From: an uncultured Lutibacter sp.
GTDB lineage: Bacteria > Bacteroidota > Bacteroidia > Flavobacteriales > Flavobacteriaceae
Direction of reading: 5' to 3'
Assembly (NCBI RefSeq): GCF_947495725.1
Contig: NZ_CANLZZ010000008.1
Location: forward strand, 1-64,000
Length of the DNA: 64,000 nt
This document shows, in pieces, positions 8,590 through 15,566 of this stretch (positions are counted from its first letter, which is position 1; every line of letters starts with the position of its first letter). Both the position numbers and the translations under genes were made by a program. The notes beneath the pieces were generated by a model. The model did not search any database. It saw nothing but the letters and a program-made list of their open reading frames with translations, and was not told the DNA's origin.

Positions 8590-9954
8590 ATGGAAACACT
8601 CATAATAGTAATTTTTATTTTAGGCTATTTAGCAATAACCCTCGAACACAATTTAAAATTAGATAAATTAATTCCAGCTTTAGGGATGATGGCTATTTTA
8701 TGGGCTTTGGTTGCCTTTGGAATTGACAATTATATAAATTGGTTTGATTCGGGTGCTCATAAGTTAATTGAAGGTTTTGCTAGTTTTACTAATGATGAAA
8801 AGCATCATTTATTGGAAGAAACTTTATTACACCATTTAGGTAAAACAGCGGAAATATTGTTTTTTCTATTGGGAGCAATGACTATTGTTGAGATTATAGA
8901 TTATTTTGACGGATTTGCAACATTTAAAAACTATATAAAAACAAAAAATAAGAAAAAATTACTTTGGATTTTCGCAGCACTTGCGTTTATTCTTTCGGCA
9001 ATTATTGATAATTTAACGGCTACTATTGTTTTAATAACCATACTACAAAAAATTATTAATGATAAAGAAACTCGTATTTGGTTTGCAGGTTTAATAATTA
9101 TTGCAGCCAATGCTGGTGGAGCGTGGTCTCCAATAGGTGATGTTACAACAACTATGCTTTGGATTGGTAAAAAAGTTACCACAATAAAATTAATTGAGTA
9201 TTTAATAATACCATCATTACTATGTGTAATTGTACCTGTAGTAATTGCTTCATTTATGAAACCTTTTCAAGGTAATATTGAGGATATTGAAGTAGAAAAT
9301 GGAGGAAGTAAAAGTAAATACGGTCCAACAATGTTATATTTAGGTTTAACAGCAATTATTTTTGTTCCAATATTTAAAACCATTACCCATTTGCCACCAT
9401 ATGTTGGTATGATGTTATCATTATCTGTTGTTGGTTTATTTGCTGAAATATACAGTAGATCTCAATTTAGTATATCGAAAGCTATAGATGAAGAAGGTGA
9501 TGATGCTCACGGATTTCATAGTCCAGTACATCAGTCATTATCAAAAATTGAAATGCCAAGTGTATTATTTTTCTTTGGAATATTAATGGCTGTTGCAGCT
9601 TTAGAATCTTTAGGGATGCTATTTATAGGAGCAGAGCATTTAAAAACTATTATACCAAATACAGATGTAGTAATTATGTTATTAGGGATAGGTTCGGCAG
9701 TTGTAGATAATGTACCATTAGTTGCTGCAAGTATGGGAATGTTTCAACAACCTATAGATGACCATATTTGGCACTTTATTGCGTTTTCAGCCGGTACAGG
9801 TGGAAGTATGTTAATAATTGGGTCGGCGGCAGGAGTTGTTGCTATGGGAATGGAAAAAATAAATTTCTTTTGGTATTTTAAAAATATAGCTTGGCTTGCC
9901 GCAATTGGTTTTGTGGTTGGATCACTCGCATTTATGTTTTTAAGACAATTTTAA
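8590..9954 (+). CDS. nhaD: Na+/H+ antiporter of the NhaD type
   Basis: A 454-residue inner-membrane protein with about eleven hydrophobic segments and the arsenite/anion-permease (ArsB/NhaD) fold pattern. Internal motifs fit NhaD: FILSAIIDNLTATIVLITIL, IIAANAGGAWSPIGDVTTTMLW and the second-half GIGSAVVDNVPLVAAS, with buried Asp residues in the two DN motifs. It would exchange internal Na+ or Li+ for protons, useful in salty, alkaline surroundings. It is a single gene with its own promoter box and terminator. Confidence 0.93.
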   Translation: METLIIVIFILGYLAITLEHNLKLDKLIPALGMMAILWALVAFGIDNYINWFDSGAHKLIEGFASFTNDEKHHLLEETLLHHLGKTAEILFFLLGAMTIVEIIDYFDGFATFKNYIKTKNKKKLLWIFAALAFILSAIIDNLTATIVLITILQKIINDKETRIWFAGLIIIAANAGGAWSPIGDVTTTMLWIGKKVTTIKLIEYLIIPSLLCVIVPVVIASFMKPFQGNIEDIEVENGGSKSKYGPTMLYLGLTAIIFVPIFKTITHLPPYVGMMLSLSVVGLFAEIYSRSQFSISKAIDEEGDDAHGFHSPVHQSLSKIEMPSVLFFFGILMAVAALESLGMLFIGAEHLKTIIPNTDVVIMLLGIGSAVVDNVPLVAASMGMFQQPIDDHIWHFIAFSAGTGGSMLIIGSAAGVVAMGMEKINFFWYFKNIAWLAAIGFVVGSLAFMFLRQF

Positions 9955-9960
9955 TTATAT

Positions 9961-9985
9961 AACCCAAGTTAAAACTTGGGTTTTT
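9961..9985 (+). terminator. Intrinsic terminator of nhaD
   Basis: AACCCAAGTT pairs with AACTTGGGTT around a two-base centre (effective loop larger), followed by TTT. It begins seven bases behind the nhaD stop. Confidence 0.85.
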
Positions 9986-10054
9986 ATTTATTTCATTAAA
10001 TCACAATTTAAAGTTAGAATTTTCGTTAGAGAAAAGTAAAATATAAAATGATAA

Positions 10055-10747
10055 ATGTTATTAACTATGTTACAAGAGCCAAGTGAAGTTTTAGGTGAAA
10101 CAATTTCAGAAGAGAAAACACTTTCTATTTATAATTTAATAATGGAAGGTGGAGTTGGAGGGCAAGTTATAATTGCAATCTTAGTAGTGCTTTTAGCCGT
10201 TGCATTATATATCTATTTTGAACGATTTTTTGCAATTAAAGCAGCTTCAAAAACTGATAGCAATTTTATGAATCAAATTAGAGACCATGTTTCTAGCGGA
10301 AAATTAGATGCAGCAAAAGTGCTATGTGCTCAGGCAAATTCTCCAGCTTCGCATTTAATTGAAAAAGGTATTTCTAGAATAGGGAAACCCTTAGCAGATA
10401 TAAATACAGCAATTGAGAATGCTGGCAGATTGGAAATATATAAATTAGAAAAAAATGTACCAGTGTTAGCCACAATTGCTGGTGCCGCTCCAATGATAGG
10501 TTTTCTAGGAACAGTGATTGGAATGATTGTGGCGATTCATGAAATAGCCAATGCAGGTGGGCAAATTGATATAAAAATGTTATCAGACGGGTTATATACA
10601 GCTATGACAACTACTGTTGCTGGATTAATTGTTGGGATTATATCCTATATTCAATATAACCATTTAGTAGTTAGAACCAATAAAGTAGTTTACGAAATGG
10701 AAGCAAAATCTGTTGAGTTTCTTGATTTATTAAACGAGCCAATTTAA
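10055..10747 (+). CDS. exbB: ExbB/TolQ-type proton channel subunit (MotA/TolQ/ExbB family)
   Basis: A 230-residue inner-membrane protein with a first helix (VIIAILVVLLAVALYIYF) and two further helices around residues 140-160 and 180-205. The conserved ATIAGAAPMIGFLGTVIGM and AMTTTVAGLIVGI segments form the proton channel of ExbB proteins. It energises TonB-dependent outer-membrane transport together with the next two genes, which follow at one- to three-base spacing. A second in-frame ATG (10067, MLQEPSEV) is an equally possible start. SusC-type receptors such as the one at 25947-29003 need such an energy module. Confidence 0.93.
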   Translation: MLLTMLQEPSEVLGETISEEKTLSIYNLIMEGGVGGQVIIAILVVLLAVALYIYFERFFAIKAASKTDSNFMNQIRDHVSSGKLDAAKVLCAQANSPASHLIEKGISRIGKPLADINTAIENAGRLEIYKLEKNVPVLATIAGAAPMIGFLGTVIGMIVAIHEIANAGGQIDIKMLSDGLYTAMTTTVAGLIVGIISYIQYNHLVVRTNKVVYEMEAKSVEFLDLLNEPI

Positions 10748-10748
10748 T

Positions 10749-11141
10749 ATGGATATTAGAGGTAGAAATAAAATAAATCCGAATTTCAATATGTCTTCAA
10801 TGACAGATATTGTTTTTTTATTACTTATATTTTTTATGATTACTTCAACATTGGTTACCACAAGCGCATTAGATATTTTGTTGCCAAAAGCTAGTGGTAA
10901 AACTGAAAATCGAAAATCAGTATCTGTAAGTATTACAAAAAAATTAACCTTCTATATAGATAATAAAAAGGTAAGAGAAGCAAGATTGGAACAAGATTTG
11001 TTATCTCAATTAGCAGGGAAGGAAAGTCCAACTATAGTTTTAAGAGCAGAAGAAGGTGTGCCTATTGAAAAGGCGGTAAAGGTAATGGATATTGCAAATA
11101 GAAATAGAATTAAAGTAATTTTAGCAGTTAGGCCAAAATAA
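10749..11141 (+). CDS. exbD: ExbD/TolR-type biopolymer transport protein
   Basis: A 130-residue protein with one N-terminal transmembrane helix containing MSSMTDIVFLLLIFFMITSTLV; the Asp in MTDIVFLLLIF is the family's essential proton-carrying residue. A small periplasmic domain with IVLRAEEGVPIEKAVKVMD follows. Length is normal for ExbD. It begins one base after exbB and ends three bases before the tonB-like gene, so all three belong to one transcript. Confidence 0.94.
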   Translation: MDIRGRNKINPNFNMSSMTDIVFLLLIFFMITSTLVTTSALDILLPKASGKTENRKSVSVSITKKLTFYIDNKKVREARLEQDLLSQLAGKESPTIVLRAEEGVPIEKAVKVMDIANRNRIKVILAVRPK

Positions 11142-11144
11142 AAA

Positions 11145-12029
11145 ATGTTTACTTTTTTAGATACAAAATATAAAAGAAAATCAGCAGTATTAACAAGTGT
11201 AATAATGGCTTTGTTATTGATTGCAATATTCTTTGTTGGTATGAAATATTTAGATCCACCAGAAGAATACGGAATTGCCGTAAATTTTGGTACTTCAAGC
11301 GTTGGTAGTGGAAATGTTCAACCTAAAGAGCCTTTGAAATCTGCATCAGAAGATAAGATAGTTGAAGAACAACAAGAAGAAATTAAAGAAATAAGCCAAC
11401 CTAAAGAGGTTAAAGAACCTTCAGCAGTATCTGAAGATGTTGCAACCCAAAACAATGAAGAAGCAATTGCAATTAAAAAAGAGGAAGAAGCAAAAAAAAG
11501 AGCTGAAGCTATTGCTAAAAAAGCGCAATTAGAAAAAGACAGAATTGAAAGAGAAAGACTTGAAAAAATAGCACAACAAAAGGCTGAAGAGGAAGCTAAA
11601 AGAAAAAAATTAGATGCTTTAATAGGAGGTGTTAAAAACTCGAATGGATCGGCTACAGGAGGAGAGGGAGATGATAATGTAGCTGGAGATAAGGGTAAAA
11701 TTACTGGAGATCCAAATGCTAGCGGTTATTATGGTAATGGTGGTGGAGGAGGAAATGGCGATTATAATTTGGGTAATAGAAAACCATTAAGTAGACCAAA
11801 ACCAGAATATATTTGTAATGAAGAAGGTTTGGTTGTTGTTAGAATTGAAGTTGATATAAACGGAAGAGTAACTAAAGCAACCCCAGGTGTAAAGGGTTCA
11901 ACAAATACGGCTTCTTGTTTATTAACACAAGCAAGAATAGCAGCATTGAAAACTAAATGGCAAGCTGATGACGGAGCACCATCAAAACAAGTAGGTACAA
12001 TAAAGTATAGATTTTCATTATCTCAATAA
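11145..12029 (+). CDS. tonB: TonB-like energy transducer
   Basis: A 294-residue protein with a short cytoplasmic start, one anchor helix (about residues 18-38) and a long Glu/Lys-rich linker of predicted helix (about 70-165). A Gly/Asn-rich hinge (about 170-210) precedes a C-terminal domain (RPKPEYICNEEGLVVVRIEVDINGRVTKATPG...) of TonB type. The linker replaces the Pro-rich spacer of enterobacterial TonB, as is common in Bacteroidota. It would connect the ExbB-ExbD motor to outer-membrane receptors. It ends seven bases before folC, so folC may be transcribed with it. Confidence 0.9.
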   Translation: MFTFLDTKYKRKSAVLTSVIMALLLIAIFFVGMKYLDPPEEYGIAVNFGTSSVGSGNVQPKEPLKSASEDKIVEEQQEEIKEISQPKEVKEPSAVSEDVATQNNEEAIAIKKEEEAKKRAEAIAKKAQLEKDRIERERLEKIAQQKAEEEAKRKKLDALIGGVKNSNGSATGGEGDDNVAGDKGKITGDPNASGYYGNGGGGGNGDYNLGNRKPLSRPKPEYICNEEGLVVVRIEVDINGRVTKATPGVKGSTNTASCLLTQARIAALKTKWQADDGAPSKQVGTIKYRFSLSQ

Positions 12030-12036
12030 TTATTTA

Positions 12037-13254
12037 ATGGATTATAATAACACCCTCAATTGGATGTTCGCTCAATTGCCAATGTATCAAAGGCAGGGAG
12101 CAGTAGCTTTTAAAAAAGATTTATCAAATACTATAAAGTTATCAGAACATATTGGAAACCCACATAAAAAGTTTAAATCTATTCATGTAGCAGGCACCAA
12201 TGGAAAGGGATCTACAAGTCATATGTTGGCCTCTGTTTTGCAAGAAGCAGGCTATAAGGTTGGATTATACACATCACCACATTTAAAAGATTTTAGAGAA
12301 CGAATAAAAATTAATGGTAAGGAAATAAAGAAAAAGGACGTTACAAACTTCATTAAAAATAATAAAGAATTTTTAGAGGAAAATAATTTGTCATTTTTTG
12401 AAATGACTGTGGGTTTAGCATTTTATTGTTTTGCTAAAGAAAAAGTAGATTTTGCTGTTGTTGAAGTTGGTTTGGGAGGAAGATTAGATTCTACAAATAT
12501 TATCACTCCTGAAGTTTCTGTTATTACTAATATTGGTTTGGATCACACACAATTTTTAGGAGAAACATTACCTGAAATTGCTTTTGAAAAAGCTGGTGTA
12601 ATAAAAGAAAACATACCAGTTGTAATTGGAGAATATCAAGAAGAAGTATATCCTGTTTTTAAAGCAATTTCAGAAGAAAAAAAATCGAAAATATACATTA
12701 GTTCAAAAGAAATAAAAAAAGCGTATAAAACAGACTTATTAGGTTCGTATCAACAACACAATGTGAAAACGGCTGTTAAAACTATTGAGGTATTAAATTC
12801 AAAGAAAACTAGAATTTCTGATGAGGCTTTAATAAATGGTTTGTTAAATGTTGTTTCAAATACTGGTTTATTAGGAAGGTGGCAAATATTACAAGAATTT
12901 CCAAAAGTTGTATGCGATACAGGTCATAATAAAGAAGGTTTAACTTATGTCTTAGAACAGCTTCAAAAAGAAGTATACTCAAATTTACATGTTGTATTTG
13001 GTGTTGTAAATGATAAAGATTTATCGAAAGTATTACCTATGTTACCAAAAAAAGCAACATATTATTTTTGTAAGCCTAATATTCCACGAGGTTTAGATGC
13101 TCAAATTCTGCAAAAGGAAGCGTCAAAATTTGGATTAAAAGGTACAGACTTTAAATCAACAGAAGAAGCTTTAAATCACGCGAAATCAAATTCATTAAAT
13201 AGTGATTTAATTTTTGTTGGAGGTAGTACATTTGTTGTTGCTGAAGTAGTGTAA
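12037..13254 (+). CDS. folC: Bifunctional dihydrofolate synthase / folylpolyglutamate synthase
   Basis: A 405-residue cytoplasmic Mur-ligase-type enzyme that adds glutamate to dihydropteroate and folates. The P-loop IHVAGTNGKGSTSHMLASVL is followed by LYTSPHLKDFRERI and the VVEVGLGGRLDSTNIITPEVSVITNIGLDH block, all diagnostic of FolC. The C-terminal domain ends with DLIFVGGSTFVVAEV. Length is normal. It follows the tonB-like gene by seven bases; co-transcription is likely, though the functions are unrelated. Confidence 0.96.
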   Translation: MDYNNTLNWMFAQLPMYQRQGAVAFKKDLSNTIKLSEHIGNPHKKFKSIHVAGTNGKGSTSHMLASVLQEAGYKVGLYTSPHLKDFRERIKINGKEIKKKDVTNFIKNNKEFLEENNLSFFEMTVGLAFYCFAKEKVDFAVVEVGLGGRLDSTNIITPEVSVITNIGLDHTQFLGETLPEIAFEKAGVIKENIPVVIGEYQEEVYPVFKAISEEKKSKIYISSKEIKKAYKTDLLGSYQQHNVKTAVKTIEVLNSKKTRISDEALINGLLNVVSNTGLLGRWQILQEFPKVVCDTGHNKEGLTYVLEQLQKEVYSNLHVVFGVVNDKDLSKVLPMLPKKATYYFCKPNIPRGLDAQILQKEASKFGLKGTDFKSTEEALNHAKSNSLNSDLIFVGGSTFVVAEVV

Positions 13255-13262
13255 ATTATAGA

Positions 13263-13499
13263 ATGCACCCTTCAAGACTTTGGGTATGTGTTTTTTATAA
13301 AAAATATGTAGCAGAGGCAAATTTTGCTAACAGAAATTTAGAAGTCTCTAATATAAGAGAATTTGCAGAAGTTTATGTAAAAGATGGTTTAGCAGACATT
13401 GATAAGATTTTTGAAGAAAACGAAAAACTAATTAAGCAAACTTGGCCTAATAAAGAAGAAATTAAAACTTTTTTAAAGAAATGGACAAACTTTTTATAG
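13263..13499 (+). CDS. Small unrecognised protein, possibly frameshifted
   Basis: A 78-residue reading frame eight bases behind folC, on the same strand. The second half is charged and helical (DIDKIFEENEKLIKQTWPNK... KKWTNFL) and looks like real protein; the first dozen residues less so. I do not recognise a family. The frame ends at a T5 run. Adding one T there would continue it for about 18 residues (FIGKHVDFVFKNIPELMM) to a stop at 13548. This suggests a frameshift, a sequencing slip, or an overlapping tiny gene. It may be a remnant of a larger gene. Confidence 0.35.
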   Translation: MHPSRLWVCVFYKKYVAEANFANRNLEVSNIREFAEVYVKDGLADIDKIFEENEKLIKQTWPNKEEIKTFLKKWTNFL

Positions 13500-13644
13500 G
13501 AAAGCACGTTGATTTTGTATTTAAGAATATACCTGAATTAATGATGTAAAAACCTTAAAATATTGACCTTTAATAATTTGAGTCAAAGTCAATATTTTTC
13601 ATGTAAAATTTATTAAAAAAAGAATTATATTTTTCAGCAAAAGC

Positions 13645-13676
13645 TTTGTTAAATAGGAAAACTCGTTATATATTTG
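13645..13676 (+). promoter_or_regulatory. Promoter of the first tRNA-Val gene
   Basis: TTTG at 13645-13648 and TATATTTG at 13669-13676 are separated by 20 bases, a full match to the Bacteroidota sigma-factor promoter (-33 TTTG, -7 TAnnTTTG). The tRNA starts 10 bases behind the -7 box. Confidence 0.88.
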
Positions 13677-13686
13677 CATCCGCTTA

Positions 13687-13761
13687 GGGCAATTAGCTCA
13701 GTTGGTTCAGAGCACCTCGTTTACACCGAGGGGGTCGGGGGTTCGAATCCCTCATTGCCCA
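13687..13761 (+). tRNA. tRNA-Val (anticodon TAC), copy 1
   Basis: A 75-base cloverleaf with acceptor GGGCAAT/ATTGCCC, D arm GCTC/GAGC, anticodon stem CCTCG/CGAGG with loop TTTACAC, and T arm GGGGG-TTCGAAT-CCCTC. The loop gives anticodon TAC. The bases after the discriminator A happen to be CCA in this copy only. Own promoter and terminator flank it. An almost identical unit lies at 14537-14703. Confidence 0.97.
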
Positions 13762-13769
13762 CCAAAGTA

Positions 13770-13798
13770 AATCCTACTAGAAATAGTAGGATTTTTTT
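13770..13798 (+). terminator. Intrinsic terminator of tRNA-Val copy 1
   Basis: AATCCTACTA pairs with TAGTAGGATT around a short GAAA-type loop and is followed by a T-rich tract. The same hairpin follows the second tRNA-Val copy. Confidence 0.9.
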
Positions 13799-13934
13799 AT
13801 GCTTAGAAGTCAAAAAATCAATATTATTTAGATCCATCAATTTTTGATTGGTAGTATTATTATTTAATTCAATATTTCCTAATAATTTAAAAAAATAGGA
13901 GGCATTAAAAAAATATAGAAATGCAGAAGCCTTT

Positions 13935-14441
13935 TTATGTTGCTTCATTTGTAGTTATTACAAAAATAATTAAGGGTTCGTTGGTTGTATTTTTAACGGA
14001 ATGAAACCCTTTTTTTCTAATGCTGGTAATACTTCCTTTAGCTATTTTAGTTGTTCTAACAACTCCATTCGCTCCATTTTTATCTGAATATTCACCTTCA
14101 CCATGCATTACAACATATAATTCTTCCTCTTTTCGAGTTCCATGTGTATGAAACCCCGCCTGATCACCTTTGCTAAAAAGAACCATATATGCACCAATTC
14201 TATTATTAATTAACTTTCCAACATCAAACATTTGAAGAAGATAAACAACTCCATTCCCACCATACATTGGATTTCTTTCGTCAACTTTTATTACAGATCT
14301 TTTTGGCTCTCCAAATGGAATAACTGAAAGATTAATGTATTTAGAAACCTTTTTAATAATTTCATCATAATCGTTCATAGCTTGAGGTTTACTTTTAGTA
14401 GATACCAAATTATAACATTTTGTTGAGTTTTGGATTACCAA
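13935..14441 (-). CDS. Cupin-fold protein of unknown function
   Basis: A 168-residue protein with a conserved cupin metal-binding box: GFHTHGTRKEEELYVVMHGEG, in which His98, His100 and a Glu at 105-106 would bind the metal. The second box (KGFHSVKNTTNEP) has one His. Cupins of this kind may be enzymes or small-ligand binders; the role is unknown. An internal ATG (14378, MNDYDEI) may be the true start, because the first 21 residues are atypical. The gene lies on the opposite strand between two copies of the same tRNA-Val unit, which suggests it was caught or inserted during duplication. Confidence 0.8.
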   Translation of the reverse strand: MVIQNSTKCYNLVSTKSKPQAMNDYDEIIKKVSKYINLSVIPFGEPKRSVIKVDERNPMYGGNGVVYLLQMFDVGKLINNRIGAYMVLFSKGDQAGFHTHGTRKEEELYVVMHGEGEYSDKNGANGVVRTTKIAKGSITSIRKKGFHSVKNTTNEPLIIFVITTNEAT

Positions 14442-14549
14442 ATTAGTTGTTTTAAAAGTTTTATTATTCTTTTTATTAATAGAAAATTGTTTATAAATTC
14501 TACATTATCAAATTATAATGAAAATATTTCTTGATGTTTTCAAAAAAGC

Positions 14550-14581
14550 TTTGCTTAATAAAAAAACTCGTTATATATTTG
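14550..14581 (+). promoter_or_regulatory. Promoter of the second tRNA-Val gene
   Basis: TTTG at 14550-14553, 20 bases, then TATATTTG at 14574-14581. It is the same arrangement as in copy 1 and part of the duplicated unit. Confidence 0.88.
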
Positions 14582-14591
14582 CATCCGCTTA

Positions 14592-14666
14592 GGGCAATTA
14601 GCTCAGTTGGTTCAGAGCACCTCGTTTACACCGAGGGGGTCGGGGGTTCGAATCCCTCATTGCCCA
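14592..14666 (+). tRNA. tRNA-Val (anticodon TAC), copy 2
   Basis: Its 75 bases are identical to copy 1 by eye: same acceptor, arms and TTTACAC anticodon loop. The discriminator A is followed by CAA rather than CCA, so CCA must be added enzymatically. The identity covers promoter and terminator, pointing to a segmental duplication. Confidence 0.97.
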
Positions 14667-14672
14667 CAAAAA

Positions 14673-14703
14673 AATCCTACTAGAAATAGTAGGATTTTTT
14701 TTT
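14673..14703 (+). terminator. Intrinsic terminator of tRNA-Val copy 2
   Basis: AAATCCTACTA pairs with TAGTAGGATTT and runs into nine T residues. It is a copy of the hairpin at 13770-13798. Confidence 0.9.
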
Positions 14704-14807
14704 GATATTTGATATCGATTATAAATTTACATTTAGGCATCATTTTGACAAATATTTTGTGTTTTATAATAAAACATAAATTTATTTAAAAAAACTGATA
14801 CTTATCA

Positions 14808-14838
14808 TTGAATTATTCTGTTACTTAAGTTACATTTG
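14808..14838 (+). promoter_or_regulatory. Promoter of a candidate small RNA
   Basis: TTG at 14808-14810 and TACATTTG at 14831-14838 are separated by 20 bases, the same geometry as the tRNA promoters nearby. No protein-coding frame follows; a strong terminator lies about 65 bases downstream. Confidence 0.7.
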
Positions 14839-14842
14839 TAAT

Positions 14843-14911
14843 GTAGACAATTATTGTCTACATTCTTTTTCATAGCAATTTCCACCTCCTACTAGGGGGT
14901 GGTTTTTTTTT
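14843..14911 (+). ncRNA. Candidate small RNA of about 70 nt
   Basis: It is bounded by a consensus promoter (14808-14838) and a strong intrinsic terminator (14882-14911). The 5' part holds most of a 12-base-arm palindrome (14840-14864, arms AATGTAGACAAT and ATTGTCTACATT, one-base centre). A short unpaired stretch (about 14865-14881) then leads to the terminator hairpin. There is no credible reading frame. The start site is inferred from promoter spacing. The palindrome might instead be a protein-binding site. I do not recognise a known RNA family. Confidence 0.5.
14882..14911 (+). terminator. Strong intrinsic terminator of the candidate small RNA
   Basis: CCACCTCCT pairs with AGGGGGTGG (nine pairs, one G-T) around an ACT loop, followed by nine T residues. 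It is one of the most GC-rich hairpins in this AT-rich window. It works only for plus-strand transcription, whereas the nearest protein genes run on the minus strand. Confidence 0.9.
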
Positions 14912-14930
14912 AGTAGCGGTTTTTTATCTT

Positions 14931-15561
14931 TTATTGTTGTTTTAAAATATATACTGAAGTTACAAGTTCATTAGTAGTTAAGGTAAATTTCTCATACATT
15001 TTTTAACCAATATTCCGTTTAAATAATACAAACCTAATTTAAATTTTTGATTGTTTTCTAAACCTTTAATTTGGATAGTATTTTCTGGTAAGTTAATTGA
15101 AAATAATCGCATTAAATAGTTGTCAACAGGTAGTGTTGAATTTGTAAATCCATTATTTGTAGCCAATTAATTTGCGCGTTATTTTGTTCCATCAATATTT
15201 CTTAAAATAAAATTAAAATCTGTAACTAATGTTCCTATGTGAATAATACCGCCAGTGTTTATAAAATTATGAGTATTTAATTAATTGTACCAGTCTAATT
15301 AATACCAATTTAGGTTAAAGCATTTAAAGAAGTAGAATTACTCCAAACGTTTTGGTAGTAATTAATTAAAGAATTCATACTAGTATCAACCCATATGTAT
15401 TTATAAATTTTAGGTTCAGAAAAATGGTTGGACACAGTCCAACCATTTGCAGAATCATTATTATAAGTTACAATTCCCTTTGGACTATTAGAAATAGAAT
15501 TTTGCGAATACACATTGTTACTGAACAGAATTGTTAGTATAGAAATGTATATAATTTTTAT
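14931..15561 (-). pseudogene. Decayed third T9SS-secreted amylase-like gene
   Basis: The remnant starts six bases after the stop of the upstream amylase gene. Its first codons read a signal peptide (KIIYISILTILFSNNVYSQ), but the start codon is ATA (15559-15561). The frame stops after ...SLNALT. In another frame a TDFNFILRNIDGTK segment follows, resembling the FLFRNGDGSE part of the starch-binding region in the neighbouring amylases. Then two stops, then ENTIQIKGLENNQKFKLGLYYLNGILVKK, which looks like a T9SS sorting domain. A third frame finishes it with FTLTTNELVTSVYILKQQ and a stop at 14931. Start loss, stops, frameshifts and probably a large internal deletion mark it as dead. Confidence 0.75.
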
Positions 15562-15566
15562 TTAGT

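Larger units (their letters stand above)
13631..14703. repeat. Direct repeat: duplicated tRNA-Val transcription unit
   Basis: The segments 13631-13798 and 14537-14703 are near-identical over promoter, tRNA and terminator, with a few differences upstream of the -7 box and just after the tRNA. They stand in direct orientation with the cupin gene between them on the other strand. Unequal recombination between them could delete or amplify the cupin gene. Confidence 0.85.

Noticed and set aside
13721-13948. Open frame of 75 residues on the minus strand ending NEGFEPPTPSV
   Set aside because: Its end is the antisense of tRNA-Val copy 1; GFEPPTPSV-like peptides are a well-known tRNA artefact. The remainder lies in the terminator and the cupin 3' region.
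14978-15166. A separate small gene of 62 residues
   Set aside because: It starts at TTG right behind two stop codons and matches part of a T9SS sorting domain; it belongs to the decayed gene 14931-15561.
15310-15513. A separate small secreted protein of 67 residues
   Set aside because: The frame begins at GTG inside a signal peptide whose true start codon is ATA; it is the 5' piece of the same dead gene.
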